A stretch of DNA of 64,000 bases from Dyadobacter flavalbus (GTDB lineage: Bacteria > Bacteroidota > Bacteroidia > Cytophagales > Spirosomataceae), in contig NZ_VBSN01000049.1 of assembly GCF_006149045.1 (NCBI RefSeq), forward strand, positions 310,001 to 374,000. Reading direction: 5' to 3'. Positions 54,446 through 63,636 of this stretch are shown here, piece by piece (positions within the stretch are counted from its first letter, which is position 1; every line of letters begins with the position of its first letter). The notes below the pieces were generated by a model. The model searched no databases, was not told the origin of the DNA, and saw only the letters and a program-made list of their open reading frames with translations. The position numbers were made by a program, and so were the translations under genes.

Positions 54446-57400
54446 ATGAAAAAAATTATTTTACCGATCATTCCCGCAATGATTGCCGGCTTGATGGTTT
54501 TCAGCCCGTGCTTTGCATTGAAGGCAGCACCGGCCAAAACCCACATTCCGGACTATTACCCGGAAAGCCGGCATGCGCCGAAGATCACCATTACCGGAAA
54601 GGTTGTGGACGAAACCGGCGAGCCGCTTCTGGGCGTTACCGTTCTTGAAAAAGGCGACAGCAGCAAAGGGTCCGTCACAAATGAGTCGGGTGAATTCACG
54701 ATGGAGACCGAAGCAGGCAGAATACTTGTTTTTTCGTTTGTGGGATTCATAGCACAGGAAGTAACCGTTTCGGATGACAAGCCTTTGAACATCCAGCTGA
54801 AGCAGGATGCTTTAATGCTCAACGAGGTCGTGGCAGTAGGTTACCAGACCTTGCGCAAGAGCGATCTGACGGGGGCAATTTCCAGTGTGAAGGCCAAGGA
54901 ACTGAACCTGACCACACCCACAGTCGGACAGGCACTGGTGGGTAAAGTTGCCGGCGTTCAGATTTCCCAGGTGAGCGGCGCTCCGTACGTGGGTACAAAA
55001 ATCAGGGTGCGGGGCGTGGGCTCGATCAATGCGAGTTCAGACCCGCTTTATGTCATTGATGGCTATCCTGCCGGCAATGATATTTTTATCAATCCCAATG
55101 ATATTGAATCCATTGATATCCTGAAAGATGCCGCTTCGGCTGCCATTTACGGCTCGCGTGCCGCTGGCGGCGTGGTGCTCATCACCACCAAACGCGGAAA
55201 AGAAGGAAAAGGCAAACTCGAATATGATTACCAGTTCGGCGTACATCAGCTGAGCAAAAAGATAGACATGCTGAATGCTTCGGAATTTGCTCAGCTGCTG
55301 ATTGACGGCCGTAACAATGCGTACCGTGACTTAATGGTGAACGGAGGAAAAACCTGGAACGATGCCATGTTTTCGGACGATAATGCTACACGGATCAAAA
55401 ACCTGGGCGGCAGCGCCGGTTCCGTAAGCATCCCGACGGATCTTTACGATTTTGCAAACCAGAAGCTGATTACGCCTAAATACAACACCGACTGGCAGGA
55501 CGAACTTTACCGCAATGCGCCGGTAAGCAGGCATAACCTCAGTTTTTCAGGCGGACAAAAAGGACTGCGGTATGCGATCAGCGGCGGATACCTCAGCCAG
55601 CAGGGTATTATACTCAGTACCAATCAGGAACGCACCAACTTCCGGGCCAATATAGATGCGGATGTAAACCGTAAAGTAAAGGTAGGTGCAAACCTTGCCT
55701 TTACGTATAATACCAACCGTGAAGTTCAGGAAGGACGTTTCAATCAGGGACCAATTCTTGGCGCACTGGTTTACATGCCGATATTCAGGGCGTATAATGA
55801 AAATGGAAGCCTGGTAAAAAACGAGGCTGCGGCGCTGAGTTCCGGTTACGGCCTTCAGTCGATTGAAAACCCGGTAGCGCTGGCCACTGAAACGCATATC
55901 AACCGCAGGGGCCAGCGCGGCACTTACAATGGTTTTGCAATTTTTGAAATTGTGAAAGACCTGAACTTCAAGGTCAACCTGGGCTTGCAGACTTACAATG
56001 AAAAGTACGAATACTACCTGCCGACCAGCCTGAGCAGCGGCGCCAATCCGCCGGGATCACCGCAGGCAATCGCGGCTGCCAATGCGCTGGCGAGAACGGT
56101 AAACTACATCGATAAGCTGGCCGAATTTACGCTGGATTACAAAAAGACATGGGGAAAGCATCACCTTGACGGGCTGATCGGTTACACCGCACAGGAAAAT
56201 AACCGCGATGTGATTTCTGTAACGTCACGCGGTTTTCAGAACGACCGTATTGAAGAAATTACAGGAAAAGGAGCTGATGCCATTTACTTTTCGCTGAACT
56301 CCGGCAATCCGGAAAACGAAGGCACAGGAAAAACCAACTGGACACTGCTCTCCTATCTGGCACGTGCTGTTTACAATTTTGACAACAAATATTACCTCAC
56401 GGCATCCTTCCGTACCGACGGATCTTCACGCTTCGGGCCACGGAACCGCTGGGGTAATTTCCCTTCCGTTTCGGCAGGATGGAATATCTCCAACGAACCA
56501 TTTTATGGTGATTTCCTGGGCAAGTCCTCTACCATGAAGCTGCGTGCAAGCTGGGGACTGAGCGGCAACAACAACATCGGAAATTACAGCTTCCTGCAAA
56601 CGATGGCTGCGCCGGGCGGAGTGGTTTTGGGAAATGGAACCGTCAATACGGCTTTGTGGGCCGAAAGTGTGAAAGATCCGAACCTGGGCTGGGAATCAAC
56701 TTCTCAATACAATGTAGGACTTGACCTTGGCTTGCTCAACGACCGTCTGTCGATCATGGCCAACTATTATCTGAGCCGTTCCTTTAATTTATTGTTCAAT
56801 CAGCCTTTGTCAGCCATTTCGGGAACTACGACAATCCTGACAAACCTGAGCAATTCGAAAGTCCAGAACACCGGATTTGACATTCAGGCCGATGCAAGGG
56901 TCATTTCCAGAAGTGATTTCCATCTGAATATCAGCGGTAACTTTTCATTGAACCGGAACAAAGTACTGGATATGGGCGGGGCCAATACCATTTTGTCCAC
57001 CGGCGCCGAGCGTTCCTACATCACGCATGTTACACAGGAAGGTCAGCCGATTGGTATGTTCTATGGCTTCAAGGTAAAAGGAATGGTGCGCGAGTCGGAC
57101 ATGGAAAACCTGGCTGCTGATAACGCGGTATACAATGCTTCAACCCAGAAGTTTCCACAAGGCTATGTCATCAAAGGCCCAGCCCGCAGCACGGCTTCCA
57201 CCAACCCGCTCCGTCCGGGTGATCTGTATTTTGAGGACCTGAATGGCGACGGTGTTGTAAACGATGCGGACAAGGCTGTGATCGGCAGCCCGATGCCGAA
57301 ATTCACCTATGGCTTTGCCGTTTCTGCCAGCTACAAAAACCTGGATTTCAGCTCTTCGTTCAACGGAGTTTATGGCAATCAGGTGCTGGACGGACAGGAT

Positions 57401-57808
57401 TACTATATTTTCAACATGGAAGGTTCCGGAAACCAGTATTCCAAAGTGCTGAACCGTTACCGTTCGGAAGCTGAGCCGGGAGATGGAAAAATTTATCGTG
57501 CTTCCCGCGGAGGAACGCAGAGCAACAGCACACGCCTTTCCAGCTTTTATCTGCAGGACGGCTCGTTCCTGAGATGTACGAACCTGACACTGGCTTACAA
57601 TTTTCCGCAGATTGCGCAGATCAGCAAAAACGCAATCAGCAATCTGAGGGTTTACGTCGGCGTTGACAATGCATTTACCCTGACCAAATACCTGGGATAC
57701 AACCCGGAAGTAGATTACAACAATGGTTCCAACCTGACCCCGGGAGTAGATTACGGTAAATATCCGCTTGCCCGAGCCTACAACATCGGAGCCCGTATCA
57801 CATTTTAA
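54446..57808 (+). CDS. SusC/RagA-family TonB-linked outer membrane protein
   Basis: 1,120 aa from the ATG at MKKIILPIIPAMIAGL; an earlier in-frame ATG precedes the signal peptide without reason. Complete layout: signal peptide (about 1-26), linker, carboxypeptidase-like beta domain (ITGKVVDETGEPLLGVTVLEKG, near 50-130), TonB-box-like LNEVVAVGYQTLRKSDLTGA, plug (VAGVQISQ, VRGVGSINASSDPLYVIDGYP, AASAAIYGSRAAGGVVLITTKRG) and barrel up to IGARITF. The SusD partner starts 12 nt after its stop. Confidence 0.96.
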   Translation: MKKIILPIIPAMIAGLMVFSPCFALKAAPAKTHIPDYYPESRHAPKITITGKVVDETGEPLLGVTVLEKGDSSKGSVTNESGEFTMETEAGRILVFSFVGFIAQEVTVSDDKPLNIQLKQDALMLNEVVAVGYQTLRKSDLTGAISSVKAKELNLTTPTVGQALVGKVAGVQISQVSGAPYVGTKIRVRGVGSINASSDPLYVIDGYPAGNDIFINPNDIESIDILKDAASAAIYGSRAAGGVVLITTKRGKEGKGKLEYDYQFGVHQLSKKIDMLNASEFAQLLIDGRNNAYRDLMVNGGKTWNDAMFSDDNATRIKNLGGSAGSVSIPTDLYDFANQKLITPKYNTDWQDELYRNAPVSRHNLSFSGGQKGLRYAISGGYLSQQGIILSTNQERTNFRANIDADVNRKVKVGANLAFTYNTNREVQEGRFNQGPILGALVYMPIFRAYNENGSLVKNEAAALSSGYGLQSIENPVALATETHINRRGQRGTYNGFAIFEIVKDLNFKVNLGLQTYNEKYEYYLPTSLSSGANPPGSPQAIAAANALARTVNYIDKLAEFTLDYKKTWGKHHLDGLIGYTAQENNRDVISVTSRGFQNDRIEEITGKGADAIYFSLNSGNPENEGTGKTNWTLLSYLARAVYNFDNKYYLTASFRTDGSSRFGPRNRWGNFPSVSAGWNISNEPFYGDFLGKSSTMKLRASWGLSGNNNIGNYSFLQTMAAPGGVVLGNGTVNTALWAESVKDPNLGWESTSQYNVGLDLGLLNDRLSIMANYYLSRSFNLLFNQPLSAISGTTTILTNLSNSKVQNTGFDIQADARVISRSDFHLNISGNFSLNRNKVLDMGGANTILSTGAERSYITHVTQEGQPIGMFYGFKVKGMVRESDMENLAADNAVYNASTQKFPQGYVIKGPARSTASTNPLRPGDLYFEDLNGDGVVNDADKAVIGSPMPKFTYGFAVSASYKNLDFSSSFNGVYGNQVLDGQDYYIFNMEGSGNQYSKVLNRYRSEAEPGDGKIYRASRGGTQSNSTRLSSFYLQDGSFLRCTNLTLAYNFPQIAQISKNAISNLRVYVGVDNAFTLTKYLGYNPEVDYNNGSNLTPGVDYGKYPLARAYNIGARITF

Positions 57809-57819
57809 TCTGAAGCAAT

Positions 57820-59361
57820 ATGTTTTATACCAAATACAGACTGAACCACATTTTTACCGCACTGGCACTTTCCCTGCTTGGGGCCTGTTCTTCCGACTTT
57901 ATTGATCTGCAGGATCCCAATGCTGTATCCAGCGAGTCTTATTACCAATCCGAAAGCGATGTCCAGGCTGCGGTAAACGGGATTTACAATGCATTGCGGA
58001 ACGGCAACGGCGTTGGAGAAAGCAGCGGGCTCTTCAATGAAGAACGCTCGGACAATACCGGAAGAAACGACAACCAGTCGAATGCCGGCGAGCCTTTTCA
58101 GTTCAATGATTTTTCACTCCTGCCCAGCAACACTTATCTGAAAGCCCACTGGCTGGCGTTATACCAGATTATTTCCCGCAGCAATCAGGTACTGGCAGGA
58201 ATCGAGCGCGTGACTTTTACCAATAATGATCTGAAAGAGCAGTACAAGGCGGAAGCCAAGTACCTGCGTGCCATGATCTATTTTGACCTGGTCCGGAAAT
58301 GGGGCGATGTGCCGCTTGTAACCAAACCTTTAAACTCGCTGGAAGACGTAAAAGCAAACACGTTCAGGGAAAAAAAGGAAGTGGTTTACCAGCAGATCGT
58401 AGCCGATTTAAAAGATGCTCTGGCAAGTACTTTACCTGATGTACAGACTGCCGCGACCAAAGGCAAAGTGACAAAGGCAGCCGCCAATGCATTGCTCGGA
58501 CAAGTATACCTGACAATGGCCAGTACGCTGGATGCTGCCAATCGAGCCGCTAACCTGAATGAGGCAAAAACGTACCTGATGGCCTGCTACAATCTCCGCA
58601 CTTTCGGGTTATTAAAAGAAATCCCGTACGCGGATGTCTTTGATGTAGCCAAGAAATCGACCGTGCCGGAGATTATTTTTCAGGTTGTAAACCGTCAGGG
58701 CGACATTAACTTTTCCTCGGCGATTGCACGGAACAACCAGGCCAAAGGCGAGACGATCAATTCGCTGGTAACATCAACCGGCGCAGGCGGCAATGTTACG
58801 CCTGACCTAGTTTCGGACTATGAAGAAAAAGACGTCAGAAAAGACTTTTCGGTCAAGTTTGCCAATGATCCGATTGTCCGTGATTACTTTATTACCAAGT
58901 TCAGGGATGCGAGCCCGGCTGCCACGACAAACGGTTACGGCGGCAATGACTGGATTCTGATGCGTTATGCAGACGTAATCCTGATGCTTGCAGAAGTGAA
59001 CATGCATCTGGGCAATACGGATGAAGCAACCGGTTTTCTGGATCAGGTCAGGGAAAGGGCCGGCTTGCCCGGATATGCCGCTTCCATGCAGAATGCCGCT
59101 TACCGGACCAAATACCCAACCTTGAAACTGGCTATCTTACACGAGCGCCGGGTAGAACTGGCATTTGAAAACCAGCGCTGGTTTGATCTGCTCCGCTTTT
59201 TTACAACCCAGGAACTGGTAACCTATTTTAAAAGCAAGGACCAGGCCAGCTTCGGACTTGCCAAGCTATCCAACTTCGGAGCAAAAGACAGGTACTACCC
59301 GATTCCTTTTGACGAGTACAAACTGGATCCTGCAAAAATGTATCAGAACGAAGGCTATTAA
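57820..59361 (+). CDS. SusD/RagB-family nutrient-binding lipoprotein
   Basis: 513 aa. Lipobox GAC (Cys22) after a hydrophobic signal, then the classic SusD start (SSDFIDLQDPNAVSSESYYQSESDVQAAVNGIYNAL), the RAMIYFDLVRKWGDVPLVTKPL helix-loop and the C-terminal part (ERRVELAFENQRWFDLLRF, YYPIPFDEYKLDP). It forms the lid of the SusC channel encoded 12 nt upstream. Confidence 0.95.
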   Translation: MFYTKYRLNHIFTALALSLLGACSSDFIDLQDPNAVSSESYYQSESDVQAAVNGIYNALRNGNGVGESSGLFNEERSDNTGRNDNQSNAGEPFQFNDFSLLPSNTYLKAHWLALYQIISRSNQVLAGIERVTFTNNDLKEQYKAEAKYLRAMIYFDLVRKWGDVPLVTKPLNSLEDVKANTFREKKEVVYQQIVADLKDALASTLPDVQTAATKGKVTKAAANALLGQVYLTMASTLDAANRAANLNEAKTYLMACYNLRTFGLLKEIPYADVFDVAKKSTVPEIIFQVVNRQGDINFSSAIARNNQAKGETINSLVTSTGAGGNVTPDLVSDYEEKDVRKDFSVKFANDPIVRDYFITKFRDASPAATTNGYGGNDWILMRYADVILMLAEVNMHLGNTDEATGFLDQVRERAGLPGYAASMQNAAYRTKYPTLKLAILHERRVELAFENQRWFDLLRFFTTQELVTYFKSKDQASFGLAKLSNFGAKDRYYPIPFDEYKLDPAKMYQNEGY

Positions 59362-59390
59362 GCCGGAAAAAGAAAGAAAGAAAGGCTGTC

Positions 59391-59417
59391 CGGAACTAGA
59401 TCTCCGGGCAGCCTTTC
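59391..59417 (+). terminator. Terminator-like hairpin after the second susCD
   Basis: AAAGGCTG-T-CCGGA pairs with TCCGG-G-CAGCCTTT; the T run after it is broken by G, so termination may be partial and the next lipoprotein may be reached. Confidence 0.5.
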
Positions 59418-59567
59418 GTGTTTCAGACCCTTGAAACTGACTTTTGTGATCTGTCAGGCATTTTACTGCAACTTTATTTCTCTACCTACCCAACCACGCA
59501 GCCATATCGTGCAGTTAATTAAATTGACAGATTTCCAGTCTTTTAATCAACCTCAATCATTTTTGTC

Positions 59568-60347
59568 ATGAAAACAGAGAAGTTAGTAGTACTATGCATG
59601 ATCCTGCTGTTTGTGCAATTGGTAGCTTGTGAAAAAACAAGTATTGAAACCCGCAATCCTGAAAAGTCAGGGTTACGCAGCAGCAACGACTCCATTGATG
59701 ATCAGTCGCAGACGAGATACATCACCACGGACACAATCAGGGATATCAGCCAACAAAGCCCTGCCTTGTTTACGCTCATTAATGGCATCAGCCCGTATGT
59801 CATGTGGCGCGTAATCCCGTCGGCCAGCGTTAACAACAACGGTACCAGTGCGATCATATATTTCCAGAAAGAAGGCAAGCACCGGGTATTTGCAATCGAC
59901 AGCATGAGCTTTGATACCACTTACATTGATGTGGAAGTTGCTCCTTTTCGCGTTGTTGAGCCCAAAATTCACGAGCAGTCGTTTTATAACGACGATGAAG
60001 TGTACATAACACCGTTTGCCGATGCAGATACGGCCGAGGTCCTGCAATTGAAATTTGTTACCAAAAGAAGTTATGATTGCACAAATAACCGACTGATCAT
60101 GAATACACTGCAGAAAGGAAGCAACTATGAAGTCGGTTTTGAAAAGGTAGCTTCCGGCACGTATTGTTCTCCCGGCGAGAAGAAGGCACAAAACAGCACC
60201 ACTTACCTGACAAAAGGTAATAAGGGAAATATTCAGATTACTTTCAACGGAAAAATATACAACGGTTCTTTTGAACGGAAAGGATTCAAATACACCTTCA
60301 ACTGGCCTTATGAATCAGGCGCCGTATTTACCACAAAAAGCCTTTAA
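59568..60347 (+). CDS. Lipoprotein of unknown function downstream of susCD
   Basis: 259 aa. Lipobox LVAC (Cys21), a polar linker, then two probable beta domains (AIIYFQKEGKHRVFAIDSMSFDTTYIDVEVAPF is a PKD/Ig-like strand series; the C-terminal part has MNTLQKGSNYEVGFEKVASGTYCSPGEKK). Same strand as the SusD gene 206 nt upstream; may be a surface partner of that pair. Family not recognised. Confidence 0.75.
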   Translation: MKTEKLVVLCMILLFVQLVACEKTSIETRNPEKSGLRSSNDSIDDQSQTRYITTDTIRDISQQSPALFTLINGISPYVMWRVIPSASVNNNGTSAIIYFQKEGKHRVFAIDSMSFDTTYIDVEVAPFRVVEPKIHEQSFYNDDEVYITPFADADTAEVLQLKFVTKRSYDCTNNRLIMNTLQKGSNYEVGFEKVASGTYCSPGEKKAQNSTTYLTKGNKGNIQITFNGKIYNGSFERKGFKYTFNWPYESGAVFTTKSL

Positions 60348-60441
60348 GCAGCATCAGATACGGAACAGTTGGCCGGCTTGCAGTTAACTGTTCCCGGACC
60401 GTACTGACCTGTTTTCAAGCGGATGGAGCTTGTCCGGTCAT

Positions 60442-60480
60442 AAAAGGCGCAGCTGTCAGGGCCGCTGCGCCTTTTCTTTT
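60442..60480 (+). terminator. Strong Rho-independent terminator
   Basis: AAAAGGCGCAGC pairs with GCTGCGCCTTTT (12 bp), followed by CTTTT. It lies 95 nt after the lipoprotein gene and may also serve the convergent cupin-fusion gene. Confidence 0.8.
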
Positions 60481-60543
60481 ATGTTTTGATACGCATGTAA
60501 AATCCTTTATCCTGAACTGAAAAGACCGGAAACTGTATCATGC

Positions 60544-61512
60544 TTAACCGACGGCAGGAATCTTATTTATTTCCTGATCATTGGTTTTGTTTGGCATGAC
60601 ATAAGTATTTCTCAGATATTCCAGCCTTCCCTGCCTGGTGGCATAATCCGCAAGCAGGCGGAACAGAGGTTCAGCTACTTTCTGCAAGCCAATCATATGT
60701 GAATCATTCAGGCGGATAAACAATGCCAGGTCCAGCAATTTTTTCGGTGTTCCGCTCTCACTCGCCAACCCGTCTCCGGCCAGTCCCTTTGAAATGAGCA
60801 GGGCTTCTTCGAAATCATGGTTTCCGGGTGAAATCGTTACTTTAACCAGACATTCCTGACCGGACGTATTATGAAAAAAGTGCTTTTGTCCCGGCTGGAT
60901 CGTGGCCGTCTGCCCTGCACTTAATACAAGCGTCTGCTCACCCCGGCCAACAGTCAGTTCCCCTTTCAGCACCTCGAAGGTTTCTGAAAATAACCGGTGA
61001 TAATGCCAGGGCGTACTTTCCCCGGGCAGAATGCTGAATTCCAGTACACTATTTTTTCCTTCAGATACCGACGAGATCCGTTTTACGTAAGCATCGGCAT
61101 GGACCGATGTGCCGGTTTTTGTTTCCGGCGCTGACTGTCCCAAAAAATAACAGAGTATCCAAAGCATAAGGACTGTACCGCCATGAATAAGCATGGCCCA
61201 CAGGTTACTGCCGGGCGTATGCCAGACCGTGAGCATATCGGCAAAGGGAATAATGGAACCGGCCAGTAAGGTCAGGAACAAGGGCCTGCGGTAATGATGC
61301 CAGGCGAACAGCACAATGATCAGTCCCGAGAAAAGATCCCGGATCCCTTTAATCGTGTGAAAAGCGTAGTTGGGCTGGTTATAATCAAGTCCGAATCCGG
61401 CTTCACCCTGTTCAGGAGCCAGCAAAAAACGGGTGCCGATAAAGAGCATCCCCAAACCAATCAGCAGGCTTGTCAGCCTGAGCGAAAACGAAATATGCTG
61501 CGTTGTCATCAT
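60544..61512 (-). CDS. DUF4267 membrane domain fused to a cupin
   Basis: 322 aa from the ATG pair at MMTTQHIS. The first 140 residues have four membrane helices with the DUF4267 style (AFHTIKGIRDLFSGLIIVLFAW, PFADMLTVWHTPGS). The second half is a cupin: ILPGESTPWHYHRLFSETFEVLKGELTVGRGEQ (His, His and Glu as a metal-binding set) and a later IQPGQKHFFHNTSGQ. A fusion of the two is not common to my knowledge. The Crp/Fnr gene on the same strand 85 nt upstream may control it. Confidence 0.85.
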   Translation of the reverse strand: MMTTQHISFSLRLTSLLIGLGMLFIGTRFLLAPEQGEAGFGLDYNQPNYAFHTIKGIRDLFSGLIIVLFAWHHYRRPLFLTLLAGSIIPFADMLTVWHTPGSNLWAMLIHGGTVLMLWILCYFLGQSAPETKTGTSVHADAYVKRISSVSEGKNSVLEFSILPGESTPWHYHRLFSETFEVLKGELTVGRGEQTLVLSAGQTATIQPGQKHFFHNTSGQECLVKVTISPGNHDFEEALLISKGLAGDGLASESGTPKKLLDLALFIRLNDSHMIGLQKVAEPLFRLLADYATRQGRLEYLRNTYVMPNKTNDQEINKIPAVG

Positions 61513-61597
61513 CTTGTGCGTTTTAAAGTACAGCACAAAATTCAGCAGCAGGAAGCACCTGTGCATTCACTCAGGTGAAGAAAGCAGGATTTTTGAG

Positions 61598-62191
61598 TCA
61601 GCTGTAATCCTTACCTGCCCATCGCGCCCGGATGCGGCTTAAAGACTGCGGCTTAACCCCCACGTAAGAAGCAATGTGATATTGGGTGATCCTGCCCGGA
61701 AGCGCAGGATATTCATCCAGAAATGCCTGATAACGAAGCTCCGGAGAATCCGTGTAAAGGGAAACCAGCTGCCCGATCGTTTTGACGAAGATCTGTTCAA
61801 TCGCGACCCGGCCAAAGCGTTCACCGTGCGTCAATTCGGAAAACAGACGTTGCAGGTTTGACCATGAAATCACCCATAAGCCCGTATGCTCGATAGCCTG
61901 AATAGCTCGTCGGCAGGGCCTTTGGGGAAGAAAGCTTTCGTAGTCACAGACAAAATCATTTTCCAGACCGAAATCGTAAATTTTTTCATTCCCATCCTGA
62001 TTGACAAAATACCGCAACAGGCCGGAATGTATAAACCCCACATACTGGCAAACCTGCCCCGGCTGCACAAAATAATCGCCCTTTTCCAGTACCCGGGGCT
62101 GGAACAAATGACCGATCAGCTGGATGTCTGTTTCACTAAGTGGCACAAAATAACGTATCGTTTCAATAAGGGCAGTCAGTGGATAATGCAT
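61598..62191 (-). CDS. Crp/Fnr-family transcriptional regulator
   Basis: 197 aa from the ATG at MHYPLTALIETIRYF; the longer frame has a Ser/Thr-rich lead with no sign of a domain. The N-terminal beta-roll (LEKGDYFVQPGQVCQYVGFIHSGLLRYFVNQDGNEKIYDFGLENDFVCDYESF) and C-terminal HTH (ITQYHIASYVGVKPQSLSRIRARW) fit the Bacteroidota Crp/Fnr type. Adjacent to the cupin fusion gene. Confidence 0.88.
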   Translation of the reverse strand: MHYPLTALIETIRYFVPLSETDIQLIGHLFQPRVLEKGDYFVQPGQVCQYVGFIHSGLLRYFVNQDGNEKIYDFGLENDFVCDYESFLPQRPCRRAIQAIEHTGLWVISWSNLQRLFSELTHGERFGRVAIEQIFVKTIGQLVSLYTDSPELRYQAFLDEYPALPGRITQYHIASYVGVKPQSLSRIRARWAGKDYS

Positions 62192-62307
62192 GATGGTTTC
62201 TGTTGAAGAATAAAGCAAATGCAAGGTAGACAACTAAATTCCTATTTCCTTTTCAAAAAACCACACTCCTCCCGAATCAATAAATATTAATTAATTATCA
62301 AAAAATA

Positions 62308-62326
62308 TTTATTGATTATCAATAAA
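62308..62326 (+). promoter_or_regulatory. Palindromic operator TTTATTGAT-T-ATCAATAAA before the DUF2975/XRE pair
   Basis: A perfect 19-bp palindrome (9-bp arms). A related half-site ATTATCAA lies just upstream. It overlaps the likely promoter of the 62360 gene, so it fits an autoregulatory site for the XRE protein encoded at 63026. Confidence 0.65.
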
Positions 62327-62359
62327 TTTACTTTCCTTTGTGGAGTTAACAAAATCCCG

Positions 62360-63022
62360 ATGCACATGGAAACCAAGTCACCTTACTGGGTATTTCCTGC
62401 CGTCAAGCGGCTGGTTACCCTTTTCTATTATCTGGTGCTGGCCGCTCTGGTCATTTTTGCAGCTATGAGCAGCCTGAAACTTTTGAACGCACAAACCGGT
62501 CCTTTTCCACTTGGCGAGGGACAACCCAACTATGTATCTGTCCCGGTAGCCTGGGCACCGCAGAGCGATAAAACCATCGTGACCGCCGGAGAACCTCGAT
62601 TGTTTTTAACTCCCCAAAAACAGACAGGCCAGCTTCAGGTCCCGATCCGGTCCGGGCCCGGTCTGTTGATGAGCATTCTGGGACTGGTCGGTTTGGCAGG
62701 CGCCTTATGGATGTTCTTTTTACTGCGCCGGATTTTTAGCTCGGTTCAGGCCGACTCGCCTTTCCAGCCGGCTATTGCCCGGCGAATTGCTGCAATGGGC
62801 TTCCTGTTTTTAGGCCAGACGGTCGTTGAACTGCTTATCAAACTGGCGCTGTGGCAACAAACCAGACCTTATTTCAAGCAGATAACAATCGCCAGCCAAA
62901 CATCGCTGAGCGTGGACATTCAACTGGACAGCCCCTGGTTGCTGGGTTTGATTATGTTGGCACTGGCGCAAGTTTACCGGCGGGGAATTGAAATGCAACT
63001 TGAAAACGAATTAACCGTTTAA
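62360..63022 (+). CDS. DUF2975-family membrane protein
   Basis: 220 aa. Four membrane helices: about 15-38, 98-122, 145-165 and 195-212, with the family's QPNYVSVPVAW and FQPAIARRIAAMGFLFLGQTVVELLIKL blocks. Function unknown. The small XRE regulator starts 3 nt after its stop, the usual partner of this family. A second ATG two codons in is possible. The operator at 62308 lies in its promoter. Confidence 0.88.
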   Translation: MHMETKSPYWVFPAVKRLVTLFYYLVLAALVIFAAMSSLKLLNAQTGPFPLGEGQPNYVSVPVAWAPQSDKTIVTAGEPRLFLTPQKQTGQLQVPIRSGPGLLMSILGLVGLAGALWMFFLLRRIFSSVQADSPFQPAIARRIAAMGFLFLGQTVVELLIKLALWQQTRPYFKQITIASQTSLSVDIQLDSPWLLGLIMLALAQVYRRGIEMQLENELTV

Positions 63023-63025
63023 ACC

Positions 63026-63271
63026 ATGCCCATAATTGTTAACCTGGATGTGATGATGGCTAAACGGAAGATGTCGCTTTCCGAGCTCGCCCAGAAAGTA
63101 GACCTTACCCTTGCCAATCTCTCGATTTTGAAGACGGGCAAAGCCAAAGCGATTCGCTTCAGCACCCTGGAAGCGATTTGTCATGCGCTGGACTGCAAGC
63201 CGGGGGACATCCTCGATTTTGAATCCGACAGCCGCTCCCCTTCCGTTCCGGCCGAAGAAAACTCCTTATAA
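63026..63271 (+). CDS. XRE/Cro-type small HTH regulator
   Basis: 81 aa. One HTH_3/Cro-type domain: MPIIVNLDVMMAKRKMSLSEL, AQKVDLTLANLSILKTGKA (helix-turn-helix) and LEAICHALDCKPGDILDFES. It is typical of YozG-like partners of DUF2975 genes and probably binds the palindrome at 62308. Confidence 0.92.
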   Translation: MPIIVNLDVMMAKRKMSLSELAQKVDLTLANLSILKTGKAKAIRFSTLEAICHALDCKPGDILDFESDSRSPSVPAEENSL

Positions 63272-63461
63272 TGAATTATTGCACACGGCTTTATTACCGG
63301 CAGATTATTACCCGGCAAGACGTCAATACGGCGGTTATAGAAAGGTTTGAGGTCCTGTTAAAAATTATTTTCAATCCGAGAAGCCGCAAACCATTGGTCT
63401 GCTGCCTGTACGTTACGGCGCCGATCAGCTGCATTTTTCAGCGAATTATTTCGCCAAATGA
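63271..63461 (+). pseudogene. Fragment of an AraC-family regulator gene with a frameshift
   Basis: The first frame reads CTRLYYRQIITRQDVNTAVIERFEVLLK, the centre of a Bacteroidota AraC protein (compare CDRYYNRQFITRKAAGNDLL in the regulator at 21570). A one-base deletion in the A run at 63360-63364 moves the match to the next frame: KNYFQSEKPQTIG, then LLPVRYGADQLHFSANYFAK and TGA at 63459. The N-terminal two thirds and the second HTH are missing. The apparent ATG overlapping the XRE stop is a chance start. Confidence 0.7.
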
Positions 63462-63636
63462 TTACCGGATGCTGAATTAATCATCAGGCAGATTCCTTCT
63501 AACAAACAGCGGAGTGTGTTCATGCACTGTATGAAAAAATCAAATCGCAAAATGAGTCAGGCACAAGAATAGCAGTGACCGGAAATATTACAGAACCGGA
63601 TTACAACTTGCTGGAACATTAACTGAGGACTCAAAT
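63462..63636. other. Degraded stretch between the AraC remnant and the phosphoesterase gene
   Basis: An open frame without a start codon (about 63502-63621) reads ALYEKIKSQNESGTRIAVTG and ends EPDYNLLEH. It may be the end of another lost gene. Nothing else is visible. Confidence 0.35.
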
